From the NCBI GenBank assembly GCA_030527015.1, contig JAUNBR010000024.1, positions 1 to 48,575 on the forward strand: DNA of 48,575 nucleotides, read 5' to 3'. This document shows positions 1 through 9,142 of this stretch, piece by piece. Numbering within the stretch: the first letter of the stretch is position 1; every line of letters starts with the position of its first letter. Source of the stretch: Planctomycetia bacterium (GTDB taxonomy: Bacteria > Planctomycetota > Planctomycetia > Pirellulales > Thermoguttaceae). The notes below the pieces were generated by a model. The model was not told where the DNA came from, ran no database searches, and saw only the letters and a program-made list of their open reading frames with translations. The position numbers and the translations under genes are program-made.

Positions 1-2133
1 CGTAACAGGAGTTTCCGCGACCGGAGTTTCGGTAACCGGCGGAATCATAATGTCGTCAAGATTTGGAATTTCATCGGAGTTTATCGTCGCGGGAATCTGG
101 GCACGGCCAGTAACCTTAAATTCCATCTGATTTGTCTTCAGTTTTTTACCGAATTTTTCTTTCAGAAGATCTTCGATTACTTCGATATGCTTATTCGAAT
201 CCATTCCCTCTGGCGTGGTGGTGGTAATGCTAAAACGCATAAATTCTGCGTCAGTTCCCACTTCGTCTCTCAGAGAAACATTCGTCACGGCAAGATCCGG
301 AAGATCTTCGCTCAGTGCGTCACGAATTGCGCCTTCATCCATTTTTTCCGTGAAAAGAACCTGAACATTTTCACCACCAGTAAAGTCGATATCAAAAAGA
401 CTCGTCGCACCGCCGACACGTTCCACGCGTAAGAAGATCGCGCCGATACTTAAAATAAGCATCAGAGCGGAAAATCCGAGTGCCACTCGAGTGTATTTCA
501 TGAATGGAATTTTCGTTTTCGGGAAAATACTACGCATTTTAATTTCTTTCAGAATACCAAATTTTTCACAGACATCAAAAATCCCTCGGCTAACATAAAT
601 CGCGGTGAACATACTTACCACGATTCCGATCCATAACATGACCGCGAAACCACGAATCTGTTCTGTTCCGATCCAGAAAAGAATCGTAGCGACGATTAAT
701 GTGGTGATATTTGAATCGATGATTGCGCTAAACGCTTTATCGAAACCATTTCGAATAATGGAACTCAGGCTGCCGCCATGCTCATTTTCTTCGCGCATAC
801 GCTCAAAGATAAGAATGTTAGCGTCCACTGCCATACCCAGTGTAAGGACGAAACCTGCCAGACCGGGCAGCGTAAATGCAGCATTTATACTGATCATAAT
901 CGCTAAAATCAGAATAAAATTCAGGAACAGGGCGATACATGCCACGAGTCCGGAGAAACGATAATATAAAAGCAGCAGAGCGATAACGATCAAAAAAGAG
1001 CAGATGATCGCGACCGTGGAACGCTCGATCGTGTCTTGGCCAAGCGTCGGGCCGGTGGTCATTTCACTGGCGGGCAGACTCCCCAGCACGGCGGGCAGAC
1101 GCCCGGATTTCAGGACCGCTGCTAAATCATTTACTTCCTGCTGGGTGAAACGCCCCGTGATGACACCATTTCCAAAAATTTGTGACTGAATATTCGGAGC
1201 ACTATAAATATGTCCATCCAAAATAATACCCAGCTGTTTCTGCTGTCCATTCGGCGTGGGCAGATTCGCCCCCGTAAGATTTCCAAAAAGCGTGGCGCCA
1301 ATCGAGTTAAAAGAGAAATGCACACACGGACTAATTCCGTCCAGACCAGCTCGGGCGTCCGTCAGGTATTTTCCCTGAACGTCATATGTGTCATTCACCA
1401 CCAGCACCTGCAGAACATCCTGCCCATTTTCTTTCCCCTGGCGCGTTACATACTCAGGACGAAGGAAATCCTTTTCTCGTTCCTTCGCTTTATCACCTTC
1501 TCCTCGGGCAACTGAAATCCACCAGCCCAGGGTTTCTCCTCCGCCCGTGCTGTCTTCCACACGTACCCGATTTTCCGTGGACTTCATGGCCTCTTCGATT
1601 ACACGCCGGTGTTCCGGAAATGACCGATTCGCGGTAATACGAAACTCCAGGGATCCCACGCTGCGAATCTTCCGCTTCAGACTGGCCACGCCCTCTTCAT
1701 CCACTTCTGGAACCGTAATTTCCACCTGCCGATCCCCCATGGGACGAACAGAAATTTCTTCCACACCCGTGGGGTCAATTCGCCGCTTTAATGCGCTGCA
1801 TAACTCATCCATACTGAATGACTCGGTCTGACCCGCCTGGATGTCTTCTTCCTGGGTGACTCCTCCCGTACTGGAACCTTCCTGAATCTGATACACCAGA
1901 ATCGTACCGCCACGCAGGTCGATTCCAAGTTTCACATTCTCCCAATTCTTCAGCGCACTGTCTCCCAGTACTGTCAGACCGGTTAATAACGCGAATAAAG
2001 TCCATGCGAATCGCCAATAATAATTCGGCATTCGCCATTTATTAACCAGTAACTTGGCGCCCCCGAACGGAACGACAACAATTAGAAAAATAATAAGTGG
2101 TACACTTAAATAACTCGGCAGAAAACTCGACAT
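1..2133 (-). CDS. secDF: Fused protein translocase subunit SecDF, C-terminus cut by window edge
   Basis: This gene encodes the accessory SecD and SecF subunits of the Sec translocon as one chain; they use the proton gradient to help pull preproteins across the inner membrane. The reading frame is open from the ATG at 2133 (minus strand) to base 1 (711 codons). The SecD part shows an N-terminal membrane helix and then the GIDLRGG motif near residue 70. A periplasmic region follows, then the membrane block containing the GMAVDANILIFER segment. A second membrane block begins in the same frame with DIDFTGG (about 380-395), the hallmark of SecF, so the fusion is direct. The last visible residues are a Pro/Thr/Val-rich segment, so the SecF remainder lies outside the window. 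yajC lies upstream on the same strand, the classical gene order. Identification is secure. Confidence 0.96.
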   Translation of the reverse strand, partial: MSSFLPSYLSVPLIIFLIVVVPFGGAKLLVNKWRMPNYYWRFAWTLFALLTGLTVLGDSALKNWENVKLGIDLRGGTILVYQIQEGSSTGGVTQEEDIQAGQTESFSMDELCSALKRRIDPTGVEEISVRPMGDRQVEITVPEVDEEGVASLKRKIRSVGSLEFRITANRSFPEHRRVIEEAMKSTENRVRVEDSTGGGETLGWWISVARGEGDKAKEREKDFLRPEYVTRQGKENGQDVLQVLVVNDTYDVQGKYLTDARAGLDGISPCVHFSFNSIGATLFGNLTGANLPTPNGQQKQLGIILDGHIYSAPNIQSQIFGNGVITGRFTQQEVNDLAAVLKSGRLPAVLGSLPASEMTTGPTLGQDTIERSTVAIICSFLIVIALLLLYYRFSGLVACIALFLNFILILAIMISINAAFTLPGLAGFVLTLGMAVDANILIFERMREENEHGGSLSSIIRNGFDKAFSAIIDSNITTLIVATILFWIGTEQIRGFAVMLWIGIVVSMFTAIYVSRGIFDVCEKFGILKEIKMRSIFPKTKIPFMKYTRVALGFSALMLILSIGAIFLRVERVGGATSLFDIDFTGGENVQVLFTEKMDEGAIRDALSEDLPDLAVTNVSLRDEVGTDAEFMRFSITTTTPEGMDSNKHIEVIEDLLKEKFGKKLKTNQMEFKVTGRAQIPATINSDEIPNLDDIMIPPVTETPVAETPVT

Positions 2134-2404
2134 TTAATAATTCCTTCTTAACTATAAATAAAAGCACCTTAAATAAAATATTAAGTAATTTTTGTTGCCC
2201 GACACTCGAAAAAATGCAGTTTCCTCAACATTTCTCCCAGGCACTCGATGAATTTCCCTTCCCGCCAGCCTTCCGCGATATTTCGCTTGTGACCGCCGGT
2301 TCTATTTTTAAACTAATTTTCCCCTTAAATTTAGGTTTTCCCGTAACCACGCCAGTGGATATTTTTTAACTCCGTCAACTGCTGACAGAATGATACTCTG
2401 ATCC

Positions 2405-2505
2405 TACTGTAAATTTCCATTTTTGCGGTTCTGAACGCATTTTCAGCGATACAAAATGCTGGCCTGTCTGCCAGGAAAACAAAATTTTATAGTGTATCGG
2501 ATGTA
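2405..2505 (-). repeat. Palindromic intergenic repeat (PIR), reverse orientation, extra-hairpin variant
   Basis: This is a copy of the window-wide palindromic repeat. It ends in the conserved TTTTATAGTGTATCGG. An extra GGCCTGTCTGCCAGG insert sits between the two halves. It lies downstream of yajC and upstream of secDF. Confidence 0.8.
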
Positions 2506-2506
2506 A

Positions 2507-2559
2507 AACGCCAGGAATCTGTCGGTGGACAGAAAAAGCATAAATTTAGTGTATCAGGT
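2507..2559 (-). repeat. PIR, partial copy
   Basis: Only the distal half of the repeat remains. It has the extra hairpin (CTGTC-GGTG-GACAG) and the AAATTTAGTGTATC end, and it follows the preceding copy directly. Confidence 0.6.
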
Positions 2560-2645
2560 GAAAATTTAAATTTTGTGTGGTTATAAAACCGGTATCTTGA
2601 ACATCTCAAAACGAAAAATGAGATCCACTTCCATGGGCATCTAAA

Positions 2646-3023
2646 TCAGGATTCACTGGGAAATATCTGCTGAATTGCGCCTGTGGAAAAAGTCATTTTA
2701 ACATTTTTATCCTCATCCACCCGAACCGTCACCGTGTCATTTTCGCGATCTATATCCGTAATCACGCCATGAATTCCGCCGATCGTGACAACTTTATCCG
2801 TTTTTCGCAAAGAATCCCACATGGCCTGCCGCTTTTTTTGCTCCCGCTGCTGCGGCCGAATGAAAAGAAACCACATCCCAAACATGATTATAAAAACCAT
2901 CAGCATCAGCTGCATGAGTGGATTTTCAGGTGCCTGCGCCTTTCCCTCTGGTGTCGGCGCCGGCTGCTGGCTCGTCGCGACGGTATTTTCTTGTGCGATA
3001 ATAAATGAATTAAATATGTCCAT
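2646..3023 (-). CDS. yajC: Sec translocon accessory subunit YajC
   Basis: This is a small inner-membrane protein of the SecDF-YajC accessory complex. The 125-residue product has a short N-terminus rich in Pro/Gln/Ala, one hydrophobic helix (about 37-57, LMLMVFIIMFGMWFLFI), then the family motif FIRPQQREQKK. A small beta-rich domain follows (DKVVTIGGIHGVITDID). The start is fixed by an AGGAGG at 3029-3034, 5 nt from the ATG. The N-terminus is longer than in many YajC proteins, which often start just before the helix. The gene is followed by secDF after about 510 bp filled partly by palindromic repeats, so the two may not share one tight transcript. Confidence 0.95.
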   Translation of the reverse strand: MDIFNSFIIAQENTVATSQQPAPTPEGKAQAPENPLMQLMLMVFIIMFGMWFLFIRPQQREQKKRQAMWDSLRKTDKVVTIGGIHGVITDIDRENDTVTVRVDEDKNVKMTFSTGAIQQIFPSES

Positions 3024-3028
3024 GCGAT

Positions 3029-3034
3029 CCTCCT
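3029..3034 (-). promoter_or_regulatory. Ribosome binding site of yajC
   Basis: A perfect AGGAGG on the minus strand lies 5 nt before the ATG at 3023 and decides this start. Confidence 0.8.
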
Positions 3035-3418
3035 ACAAAATGTTACCTTATACAGACTTTATATAATAAATGGAAAAACGAAAATCGGCAAGGGGTGATG
3101 GGAGATTTCTTCCCGTGGAAAGGAAATTTTTTAGAAATCTGTTAAACTTTTTTCTTCCCAGTCAGTAAAAAAATATAAAATAATTAAAATTTTTATGCTT
3201 TAGGAAATATGGTTAAAAGAGGTAAAAGTGAATATTTCGCCTAAAATCTTTCTCCGCTGTCAGATAATATTTTTATCTTTTGGGGAAATGAACGGAGCGA
3301 GCACAGGAAAATATATTTTCGTACGCAGTTAATTCCGGCAGATACTTTTAGATTTTGCTGTATTATTCTAAATTTAAGTTTTGCGGTTCCGTTATGAAGT
3401 TTTATTTGGCGTGATTTA

Positions 3419-3519
3419 TGTCCGATACACTATAAAATTCCACTTCACCGACATTTACTTCGCTGAAAATGCCTGCTTTCAGAGCCGTACAAAACGGAAA
3501 TTTAAAATAGAACTAGTAT
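3419..3519 (+). repeat. PIR, full copy, forward orientation
   Basis: This copy is near consensus. It begins TCCGATACACTATAAAATTC, contains CGCTGAAAATGCCTG and CTTTCAGAGCCG, and ends ACGGAAATTTAAAATAGAAC followed by TAGTAT. Confidence 0.88.
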
Positions 3520-3550
3520 GGAACACCTGAGTACTTTTAATACAGAAAAA

Positions 3551-3610
3551 TGTGCGCTTTCCGCAAAGAAAAATGTCAGAAAAGTGGAAATTTATAGCAC
3601 GTCTAAAATA
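3551..3610 (-). repeat. PIR, decayed partial copy
   Basis: Only the AAGTGGAAATTTATAGCAC end and part of the central segment are still recognisable. Confidence 0.45.
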
Positions 3611-3700
3611 AAAACTCTCGCCACGGAATATAAAGCGGAAGGGGTGCTTTTATCCGGGCGAGAGCTAAATCGCATTTAAGTGCGAAATTCGCAAATTATC
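3608..3700. other. Structured intergenic segment with several hairpins
   Basis: CTCTCGCC near 3615-3622 pairs with GGCGAGAG near 3657-3664. A second, perfect palindrome TGCGAAATTCGCA follows at 3681-3693. The leading 15-mer ATAAAAACTCTCGCC occurs again at 14509-14523, also inside a hairpin. This could be a small RNA or a decayed mobile sequence; the sequence alone does not decide. Confidence 0.35.
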
Positions 3701-4000
3701 TCGTGAAACATTATTTTGCGGTGAGTATATCTTTAAATTCTCATTTTGTATATTTTCCGTGAATCGTTTTTTCAGGGAAAACGTTCCGAAAATGAAAATT
3801 TTCACTGGATTTTACCTGCATGTTCCGTTCTCGGTGCCTCCGAAAGATCTCCTTTCTCAAAAAATGCCGTGAAACGAAATTTACAGGTGCCTCAGACATG
3901 AGAGCAAAATAAGAAAGGAGGGTTCTAAAATTCACAAAAAGTGTTAATTCACCTTTACCTTTAATTATTTATGCTCTCAATATAATATTCTCACATTATA

Positions 4001-4104
4001 TATCCGATACACTATAAAATTCCGCTTCTTTGGCATTTAACTTCACTGAAAATGCCTGTTTTCAGAGCCGCACAAAACGGAATTTTAAAGTGGAACCAGT
4101 ATAT
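4001..4104 (+). repeat. PIR, full copy, forward orientation
   Basis: This copy is near consensus from TATCCGATACACTATAAAAT to TGGAACCAGTATAT. It ends only about 6 bp beyond the stop codon of the convergently read efflux pump gene, so it forms the 3' end of that transcript. Confidence 0.88.
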
Positions 4105-4110
4105 AATATC

Positions 4111-7100
4111 TCACTTTTCATCTTTTAAGGGAGGATCAGGACGTAAAACATCTGTGCGAATAATCACAGAGCTGTCATTCTGCGCCGGAATGACATCCGT
4201 GGCGAAGAATTCCTCGGAAATCGCGGTATCATGCGCGATGGCCAATCGTCGCTGCTGTTCTTTTGCCTTATATTTTTTACGCAGTTTAGGCTGGAACAAT
4301 TCACGAATAAGTTCAGTTATTGTGAACAGACCTGGAATCAGTATAATACCACAGCAGGTGGCCAGCAGCATTCCCCAGCAGGTGGTGATTCCGATCGCCT
4401 GTCGGCTTCCTGCGCCTGCGCCGGTGGCGATGGCTAAAGGTAATACGCCGAGAATAAACGACCAGGCAGTCATTAATACCGCGCGATAACGCAGCCGAAA
4501 CGCATTTACTGCCGCTTCTCTGATTTTCATGCCTTCCTCACGCTGCACGGATGCGAATTCCACGACCAAAATCGCGTTTTTACTGGCCAGACCGATAAGC
4601 ATCAAAAGCCCTAATTGTGCATAAATACTTAAGTTTAAACCACAGTATTTTATACCGATTAATGCGCCGAGCGTGGCCACTAAAACGGAAAGCATAACAG
4701 GAATCGGCGTCATCCAGCTTTCGTACTGCGCCACGAGGAACAGGTACGCGAACGTCATGGACAGCGTCAGCAGGAATATAATTTGTCCTTCATTTCCTTT
4801 TTCCTGAAGGTTCATTCCCGTCCACTGCACCTGATAATTCGACGGTGTTTCGATATTTTCGATAATGTTCATAAACTCTCCAGAACTCGTGCCGGGCAGC
4901 GCGCCAGCCATGAAGTTCGCGGACAGCATCTGGTTAAATCGGAAAATCTTTTGTGGCCCGACGATATATTTTATTTCACCCAGAGCAGAAAAGGGAACCA
5001 TTTCACCATTCGTATTCGGAATATAAAGATTCGAAATATCTTCGATCAGGCTTCGCTCGTCGGCTTCCGCCTGGATTTTTACCTTAAAATTATAACCGGA
5101 AATATTAAAGTCATTCACGTAATAAGACGCCAATTTTCCCTGTAACGTGGTGAAAATATAATTAATCGGTACGTTTAAGGTTTCTGCTTTACTTCGGTCT
5201 ATATCCAGCTCTAACTGAGGAGAAGTCGCGTTATACGTGGAGTAAGCATACTGCGTGGGATACTTACCGGAATTCAGTTCCATCATAAAACGATTTTTCT
5301 GCATATCCAGCTCTTGTGGCGTTACGTCACCCCTGGCGCAGAAGGAGAATTCTGCACCGCCGGAGTTTCCTAAACCCATGATCGGGGGAGGAATAATACA
5401 CTGAATACGTGCCTCTGGAATTTCCGCCGCGATTTGGCTTACCACACCAAAAATGTGTTTCAGCTGAAGTTCCGGCGTTTTTCGCAGATCCCAGTGATCC
5501 AGGTCTACGATACACGCGCCCATATTTTCACCTTCACCACCAATAATACTGTATCCATTAATGGACATCACTTTACTTACGCCGTCCAAAACCTGAATGC
5601 GTTCCGATAAAGTCGAAATTACCTTGACCGTTCGGTCTAAAGAAGATCCCGGCGGCAGTTCCACGTGACAGAACATCGCGCCTTTATCTTCTTCGGGAAG
5701 GAAAGACGTGGGAATTTCATTAAACAGGCGCACGTTTCCATAAACGACACCCGCGAAAATGATGATCGTCAGAGCCAGCCTGCGTACCAATAAACGACTG
5801 ATCGCGGCAAGACCGTTTTTGGATGCATCCAGAGCCATATTAAACGGCTTAAAAAAGGAAAATCGGGCAGGCTTATGTTTTCTTAAAATCATACCGCACA
5901 GGGCCGGGCTGAGCGTCAGCGCGTTTACCGCGGACAGAACGATCGAAATACTCATCGTCGCGGCGAACTGTAAATAAATCTGGCCGACCATTCCGCCGTA
6001 AAAACAGATGGGCAGGTAAATTGCCACCGTCACCATGGTCATGGCGATAACCGGCCCGGTAATCTGCGAGACACCGTTTACCGTGGCCGTATGCGGATCT
6101 TCTCCTTTTTCGATATGACTCATGACGTTTTCCACGACGATAATTGCGTCGTCGACCAGGGATCCGATTACTAAAATCAGACCGAACATGCTTAGGGTGT
6201 TAATCGAAAAGCCAAACATCCACAGGAAGGGGAAGGTTCCCAGCAGCGAAACGGGAATCGCGACAATCGGAATAATCGTCGCGCGCCAGTCCTGTAAAAA
6301 CAGATATGTGACGACGACGACTAAAATAATGGCGATAACTAACGTTTCGACGATTTCCTTCATCGAGATTTCGATAAACTCGGTCGGGTCAAAACCGACT
6401 TCATAACGCATACCAGGCGGGAACGTTTTAGACAGACGGTCCAGTTCTGCCTTTACCGCTTTTACCGTGTCCAGGGCGTTCGCCGAGGAGTTACGGAAAA
6501 TCGCCATAACCACAGCCTGTTCCTGATCAAATTTACTGAAACCTTTATATTCTTCCGAGCCTAATTCCACTCGGGCTATATCTTTTAGCTTTACCGTGTT
6601 TCCCTGACCGTCCGCACGGACAATAATTTCTTCGAATTCTTCCGGCGTCTTTAAACGCCCTTTCACCGTAATTTTAAATTGAACGTATTCGTTACTGGAC
6701 TCCAGACCGACAGAACCCGCCGCGGCCTGAATGTTTTGTCCCTGAATCGCAGAAGTTACTTCGGCGGTGGAAATTCCCATGGCGGACATTTTTTGTGTAT
6801 CCAGCCAGGCACGCATACTGTATTCTTGATTCGCGAAAACCACAGCGTCATTTACCCCGTCTACACGCGCGACAGGATCTTTGACATTCATCTTTACGTA
6901 ATTTCCGAGATCCAGCAGAGACATATCTTCCGGATCGGCCACGAAAGCGAACATGGACAAAATATCCGAGGAACGCTTAATAATATTTACACCATACGCT
7001 TTTACTTCTGACGGAAGAATGGACTCCGCGCGTTTCACGGCGTTTTGCACGTTTACCTGGGCGATATCCGCATTCGTGCCGTACTTAAAAAATACGTTGA

Positions 7101-7371
7101 GGGTATACGCGCCGGAATTATCGGATTCTGAAGTGTAATACAGAAGGTTTTCCAGTCCGTTCACTTCCGATTCGATCGGCGCGGCGACAGAATCGACGAT
7201 ATCCTGAGCCGTGGCACCAGGGTAAGTCGCGAAAACCATAATTTGGGGCGGAGCGATTTCCGGGTATTCAGCCACCGGGAGGGAGGCGACACTCAAAATT
7301 CCCGTCAGTACCATGACGATACTTATGACGAAAGCAAATTTTGGGCGATCAATAAAAAACTGTGAAAACAT
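4111..7371 (-). CDS. RND-family efflux pump, hydrophobe/amphiphile exporter (AcrB-like)
   Basis: This is an inner-membrane, proton-driven drug/amphiphile exporter that works as a trimer with the adaptor encoded just upstream. The 1086 residues match the family length. The first helix (FFIDRPKFAFVISIVMVLTG) is followed by the porter loop. The GSLVDDAIIVVENV helix carries the paired Asp near 405-406, and the second half has GLASKNAILVVEFA with the relay Lys near 930. Both proton-relay elements are therefore intact. The C-terminal tail after the last helix is about 60 residues and strongly charged. The start codon overlaps the stop of the adaptor gene (TAATG at 7369-7373), which points to translational coupling. 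Substrate cannot be read from the sequence. Confidence 0.95.
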   Translation of the reverse strand: MFSQFFIDRPKFAFVISIVMVLTGILSVASLPVAEYPEIAPPQIMVFATYPGATAQDIVDSVAAPIESEVNGLENLLYYTSESDNSGAYTLNVFFKYGTNADIAQVNVQNAVKRAESILPSEVKAYGVNIIKRSSDILSMFAFVADPEDMSLLDLGNYVKMNVKDPVARVDGVNDAVVFANQEYSMRAWLDTQKMSAMGISTAEVTSAIQGQNIQAAAGSVGLESSNEYVQFKITVKGRLKTPEEFEEIIVRADGQGNTVKLKDIARVELGSEEYKGFSKFDQEQAVVMAIFRNSSANALDTVKAVKAELDRLSKTFPPGMRYEVGFDPTEFIEISMKEIVETLVIAIILVVVVTYLFLQDWRATIIPIVAIPVSLLGTFPFLWMFGFSINTLSMFGLILVIGSLVDDAIIVVENVMSHIEKGEDPHTATVNGVSQITGPVIAMTMVTVAIYLPICFYGGMVGQIYLQFAATMSISIVLSAVNALTLSPALCGMILRKHKPARFSFFKPFNMALDASKNGLAAISRLLVRRLALTIIIFAGVVYGNVRLFNEIPTSFLPEEDKGAMFCHVELPPGSSLDRTVKVISTLSERIQVLDGVSKVMSINGYSIIGGEGENMGACIVDLDHWDLRKTPELQLKHIFGVVSQIAAEIPEARIQCIIPPPIMGLGNSGGAEFSFCARGDVTPQELDMQKNRFMMELNSGKYPTQYAYSTYNATSPQLELDIDRSKAETLNVPINYIFTTLQGKLASYYVNDFNISGYNFKVKIQAEADERSLIEDISNLYIPNTNGEMVPFSALGEIKYIVGPQKIFRFNQMLSANFMAGALPGTSSGEFMNIIENIETPSNYQVQWTGMNLQEKGNEGQIIFLLTLSMTFAYLFLVAQYESWMTPIPVMLSVLVATLGALIGIKYCGLNLSIYAQLGLLMLIGLASKNAILVVEFASVQREEGMKIREAAVNAFRLRYRAVLMTAWSFILGVLPLAIATGAGAGSRQAIGITTCWGMLLATCCGIILIPGLFTITELIRELFQPKLRKKYKAKEQQRRLAIAHDTAISEEFFATDVIPAQNDSSVIIRTDVLRPDPPLKDEK

Positions 7372-8720
7372 TACTTAACCTCCTTCGCTGACGCATCTTG
7401 GCCTTCAGGGGAATTCTTCGCTTCCTGTGCTTCTTTATTCCGGAAAGCCTGGAGTGCCTCACGGGCCTCCTTTACTTTTTGGTCGCGCTGCTGTTCCGTG
7501 ACGGGCAGAATCTTCGTGGCCATTACTTCACCAGTTGGCCGGCCTTCCTTATCAAAAATGGGAATGAAGTGGATTTTATGGGTGCCGTCAATTACTACGG
7601 TTTCACCTTCCTTCAGACCGGAAGTTACAGCGCGGTATACGCCGTCCGTGGTGCCTAATTTTACGAGACGTTCGGAGGGAGTATTATTTTCGTCGACGAC
7701 AATAACTTTAGGACCGGCCGCCGAAAAAATAATCGCGGGAGATTTTACCATGGGGTAAGAATTTTGATCCGTGATGGAAAGGTGAATCTGTGCGATTCCT
7801 CCAGGAGTAAGTTTTCCGTCAGGGTTCGGGAAAGACGCCCAAAATTCGATCGAGTCGACACTCGTTTTAATTTGGTTACTGGGAAATTTTACCTCTCCCA
7901 GCACCGGGGTATTTCCGCCATTCGTGTAAAAAGTACCGTCTGCCAAAAGTAACTGGATTTTTGCAGTTTCCTGCATCTTTTCGATACTTCCGTTAAAAAT
8001 AGAAAGAAAATCATTTTCACTGATGGAAAAACGAACGTAGATGGGGTCCAGCTGCACGACGGTGATTAACGCACCGCTGGAGGGGGTGATGTAATTTCCC
8101 TCGGAGTAAGGCAGTCGCCCGACACGGCCATTAATTTTGGAATAAATTTTCGTGTTTTTCAGGTCATCTTGCGCCAGCACCAGTGAGGCTTCCGCCATAC
8201 GCAGTTCTGCCCGAGCACTGGCCAGTGAACTTTCCGTATTTTGTACTTCATCTTCCGAGACGGCGGTCAGACTGCTTTCATAAAGCTCCTTATTTCGTTC
8301 ATAAGATGCTTCATAATATCTGATACGCGCTTTAATCTGTTCAATTTGTCCCTGTGCGGATTCCACCGCGGCTTTATAACGAATATCCTCGATTTCAAAA
8401 AGAAGATCATTCTCTTTCACGAGATCCCCTTCCTTAAATGCGACTTTCATCAGATCCCCAGAAACACGCGCTAAAGAAGTAACGGTGTTTTGAGCTTCGA
8501 TTACACCCACATATTTTTTTTCTGTGACGGGCTTCCGCATGATGACCTTCTCCACCAGTACGGGAGTGGGGATCTCCTGTGAAGCTGCGGCCTGCTGTGA
8601 TTTATCAGATTCCATCTGTGATTTATCGGACTCCAGAAGGTTTAGCGTCTGTTCGCAGCCAGTAAAAGTACAGAAAATGATAATGCATGAACTGATGGCA
8701 CTTAAAAGCCTGAGTGACAT
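7371..8720 (-). CDS. RND efflux periplasmic adaptor, lipoprotein (HlyD/AcrA family)
   Basis: This is a membrane fusion protein that links the RND pump to an outer-membrane channel. The N-terminus is a lipoprotein signal with lipobox T-G-C (acylated Cys22), as in AcrA. A lipoyl-like half (VEKVIMRKPVTEKKYVGVIEA) leads into a long helical hairpin, about 105-185, then the second lipoyl half and beta-barrel (SKINGRVGRLPYSEGNYI, VVQLDPIYVRFSISENDF). The C-terminal tail is Lys/Glu/Ala-rich. AAGGAGA lies 8 nt before the ATG. The gene overlaps the pump gene by one base. The outer-membrane channel gene is not in the window, so it must be supplied elsewhere. Confidence 0.93.
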   Translation of the reverse strand: MSLRLLSAISSCIIIFCTFTGCEQTLNLLESDKSQMESDKSQQAAASQEIPTPVLVEKVIMRKPVTEKKYVGVIEAQNTVTSLARVSGDLMKVAFKEGDLVKENDLLFEIEDIRYKAAVESAQGQIEQIKARIRYYEASYERNKELYESSLTAVSEDEVQNTESSLASARAELRMAEASLVLAQDDLKNTKIYSKINGRVGRLPYSEGNYITPSSGALITVVQLDPIYVRFSISENDFLSIFNGSIEKMQETAKIQLLLADGTFYTNGGNTPVLGEVKFPSNQIKTSVDSIEFWASFPNPDGKLTPGGIAQIHLSITDQNSYPMVKSPAIIFSAAGPKVIVVDENNTPSERLVKLGTTDGVYRAVTSGLKEGETVVIDGTHKIHFIPIFDKEGRPTGEVMATKILPVTEQQRDQKVKEAREALQAFRNKEAQEAKNSPEGQDASAKEVK

Positions 8721-8784
8721 TTTGTAAATCTCCTTAGTTGTTAAAAATTGGTTATGATACCAAAATATGTAATGCTAAATGAAT

Positions 8785-8855
8785 GGAGTGAGATGATTCT
8801 TTGCGCTAATTGCCGTGGCAATTATTCGGAGTGGCAAGGAATCATACAGCACTCC
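8785..8855. promoter_or_regulatory. Large imperfect palindrome containing a MarR-box-like operator
   Basis: The core at 8807-8824 is a perfect 8-2-8 palindrome, TAATTGCCGTGGCAATTA. It contains TTGCC-NN-GGCAA, the half-site arrangement of the E. coli marO MarR sites. Around it, GGAGTG and ATGATTC on the left mirror GAATCAT and CACTCC on the right. It sits about 85 bp upstream of the adaptor start and downstream of the marR-like gene, where an operator for the efflux operon is expected. Binding is inferred. Confidence 0.6.
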
Positions 8856-8987
8856 AAAAAATGAGTGCGTGAATGCCGGAATACTGATTTTACTTTAAAT
8901 TTTAATTTTGTACAGACCTAAAAGTCTCTGTGTTTTTTGAATCATAAAATACAGGGAAAACACAAAAATATTCTGACTTTTCATTTC

Positions 8988-9063
8988 ATGCGTTTCTGAA
9001 ACAGGGGGTTTTATGAAGCAAAAATGCCCGGGTGAAGCAGAAATTCATAGTGTGTCGAGAATA
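8988..9063 (-). repeat. PIR, decayed copy
   Basis: Recognisable from GTTTCTGAAACAGG, AAGCAAAAATGCCCGGGTGA and the terminal TTCATAGTGTGTCGAG, in reverse orientation. Confidence 0.5.
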
Positions 9064-9142
9064 AAAGTCCATCGGAGTGAAATGCCTTAAAAGTATAAAT
9101 TCATAATAATTTAGACACAAAAAAGTTACTTAAACCGTAAAA

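Larger units (their letters stand above)
3024..4110. other. Gene-free spacer between yajC and the efflux operon
   Basis: No convincing gene is present in this 1.09 kb. It holds two full palindromic repeats (3419-3519 and 4001-4104), a decayed one near 3551-3610, and a structured stretch at 3608-3700 listed separately. A 64-codon frame at 3741-3935 (minus) has no ribosome site, no recognisable domain and an unremarkable composition, so it is not called. Confidence 0.6.

Noticed and set aside
2581..2640. Terminator after yajC (ATCTCA/TGAGAT hairpin)
   Set aside because: The stem is only six base pairs with a ten-base loop and no convincing T-run on the minus strand.
3741..3935. 64-codon frame in the spacer after yajC
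   Set aside because: No ribosome site, no recognisable domain, and it lies in a repeat-rich spacer.
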